Of a DNA stretch of 5,347 nucleotides, positions 4,454 through 5,347 are shown piece after piece. Below the pieces are notes generated by a model, which saw only the letters and a list, made by a program, of their open reading frames with translations, was not told the DNA's origin and did no database searches. Origin of the DNA: Lachnospiraceae bacterium (GTDB lineage: Bacteria; Bacillota; Clostridia; Lachnospirales; Lachnospiraceae); NCBI GenBank assembly GCA_009774585.1, contig VSOA01000262.1, positions 1 through 5,347 on the forward strand. The letters run 5' to 3'. A program made the translations under genes and the position numbers. How positions within the stretch are numbered: the stretch's first letter is position 1; each line of letters begins with the position of its first letter.

Positions 4454-5347
4454 TTATTCTACCAGCCATTCTAATACGTTAATCCTTCGTATTCCTTCGT
4501 AATCCGCCTCTGGGTCATTGTCAAGCGTCAGGATATATTTCGGATAATGATCCGTAAGTTGCTGTAATGGCGTAAGCTCCCGATGAAGCACTTCCGCACT
4601 ACGAACAGTCGCCGCCACTTGGAAGTATATCCGCCCCCGCCCATTACTTGCAATAAAATCAATTTCCAAATCATTTATTTTCCCAACATATACATCATAT
4701 CCCCGGCGAAGCAGTTCCAGATAAACTATATTTTCCAGTGTATGTCCTACGTCCATCGCCTTTGAGCCAAGCAAGATCCGCCTTAATCCAATATCCACAA
4801 CATAATATTTCTCCAATGTCTTCAGATACTGTTTTCCCTTTATGTCATATCTTTTCGCCTGATATAAAACATAACTTTCCATCAGGGCAGTCATATATTT
4901 TTCAACCGTCTTGATATCAATTTTCCTGCCGTCGGAAGTCATCGCATCAGCTATTTTTTTAGTAGAAAGATAATTTCCTATATTATCAAATGTAAAGCGA
5001 ACAACACTTTCCAGCATCATGGAATCATGAATCTTTTTTCTTGACGCAACATCTTTTAATACGATTGTGCTATATACTCCACTCAAATAATCATTTAACG
5101 CTCTGGGACTGTCTTTCATATCAAGCGCATAAGGAAGAGAGCTCGATTCTATATACTGCCTATAAGATTCCTCAAGATGTTCTCTGCCTCCTACGGCATC
5201 GACAAATTCTTTAAAAGATAACGGCAACATCCTAATTTCAACATATCGTCCGGATATAAAAGTCGCAATTTCACTCGAAAGCATATAGGCATTAGAACCG
5301 GTTATATACCACTCAATATCCTTCTTGAGAACCAAACTGTTCACCAC
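4454..5347 (-). CDS. AAA/DUF4143-type ATPase, C-terminal 297 residues (5' end outside window)
   Basis: The reading frame runs off the right edge; the first visible codon is not the true start, because family members begin roughly 110-130 residues earlier with a P-loop and Walker B that are not seen here. Visible first is the end of the ATPase core, with the sensor-like YITGSNA (14-20), then SGRYVEIRMLPLSFKEF (32-48), characteristic of the AAA_14 domain. A winged-helix part follows (about 115-170, NYLSTKKIADAM). The DUF4143 domain follows with HTLENIVYLELLRRG (202-216), LEIDF (227-231) and YFQVA (241-245), a nuclease-like core in which Q243 stands where a PD-(D/E)xK enzyme would carry its E-x-K. 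Such proteins are widespread and poorly understood; some are linked to mobile or defence contexts, but nothing here shows that. Ends in TAA at 4454-4456. Confidence 0.9.
   Translation of the reverse strand: MVNSLVLKKDIEWYITGSNAYMLSSEIATFISGRYVEIRMLPLSFKEFVDAVGGREHLEESYRQYIESSSLPYALDMKDSPRALNDYLSGVYSTIVLKDVASRKKIHDSMMLESVVRFTFDNIGNYLSTKKIADAMTSDGRKIDIKTVEKYMTALMESYVLYQAKRYDIKGKQYLKTLEKYYVVDIGLRRILLGSKAMDVGHTLENIVYLELLRRGYDVYVGKINDLEIDFIASNGRGRIYFQVAATVRSAEVLHRELTPLQQLTDHYPKYILTLDNDPEADYEGIRRINVLEWLVE

Noticed and set aside
4437..4456. Resemblance of ATGTATACCAATTT to the UxuR/ExuR-type GntR site
   Set aside because: Only one half matches, while the BlaI-type box explains all three copies and fits the adjacent repressor gene.

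Overview
The window looks like a chromosomal segment of a low-to-mid-GC Firmicute, most likely a gut Clostridia of the Lachnospiraceae type. This is inferred from the protein families and style: a BlaI/BlaR-like pair in which the sensor carries a DUF4825-like C-terminus, a basic single-pass membrane amidase, and a DUF4143-type ATPase. Sigma-A promoters and Shine-Dalgarno sites are clear. No search could be run, so the taxonomy is a judgement. Every supported gene lies on the minus strand, so the window reads right to left.

Layout from right to left. (1) 5347-4454: the C-terminal part of an AAA/DUF4143-type ATPase, whose N-terminus with the P-loop lies outside the window. (2) 4453-4273: a dense control region. 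A 13-bp-arm palindrome just after the ATPase stop looks like a terminator. It also contains the -35 of a near-consensus promoter (TTGACA, 17 bp, CATAAT) and two sites close to the CopY/BlaI box TACAnnTGTA. A third copy lies just inside the transcript, followed by two overlapping hairpins that cannot form together. (3) 4272-3895: a BlaI/MecI/CopY-family repressor. (4) 3898-1613: a BlaR1-like M56 membrane metalloprotease, overlapping the repressor by 4 bp (ATGA). It keeps the zinc protease but carries a roughly 400-residue outer domain in place of the penicillin-binding sensor. (5) 1612-1456: an AT-rich gap with a possible promoter and a perfect 8+7+8 inverted repeat, and no convincing terminator. 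(6) 1455/1393-296: a membrane-anchored N-acetylmuramoyl-L-alanine amidase-like protein with intact zinc ligands but a reading-frame conflict at its N-terminus. (7) 264-66: a tRNA-Phe(GAA) unit with its own promoter and a strong terminator. (8) 65-1: a possible promoter for a gene beyond the left edge.

Working model (inference): the repressor shuts its own promoter through the three boxes. The membrane protease senses something outside the cell, probably not a beta-lactam through a classical PBP domain, and inactivates the repressor. Because no clear terminator separates the protease from the amidase, the amidase may partly share this control, which would link envelope sensing to peptidoglycan turnover. 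The most noteworthy items are the multi-use control element at 4373-4449, the alternative leader hairpins at 4320-4365, the atypical sensor domain, and the frame conflict at 1237-1455.
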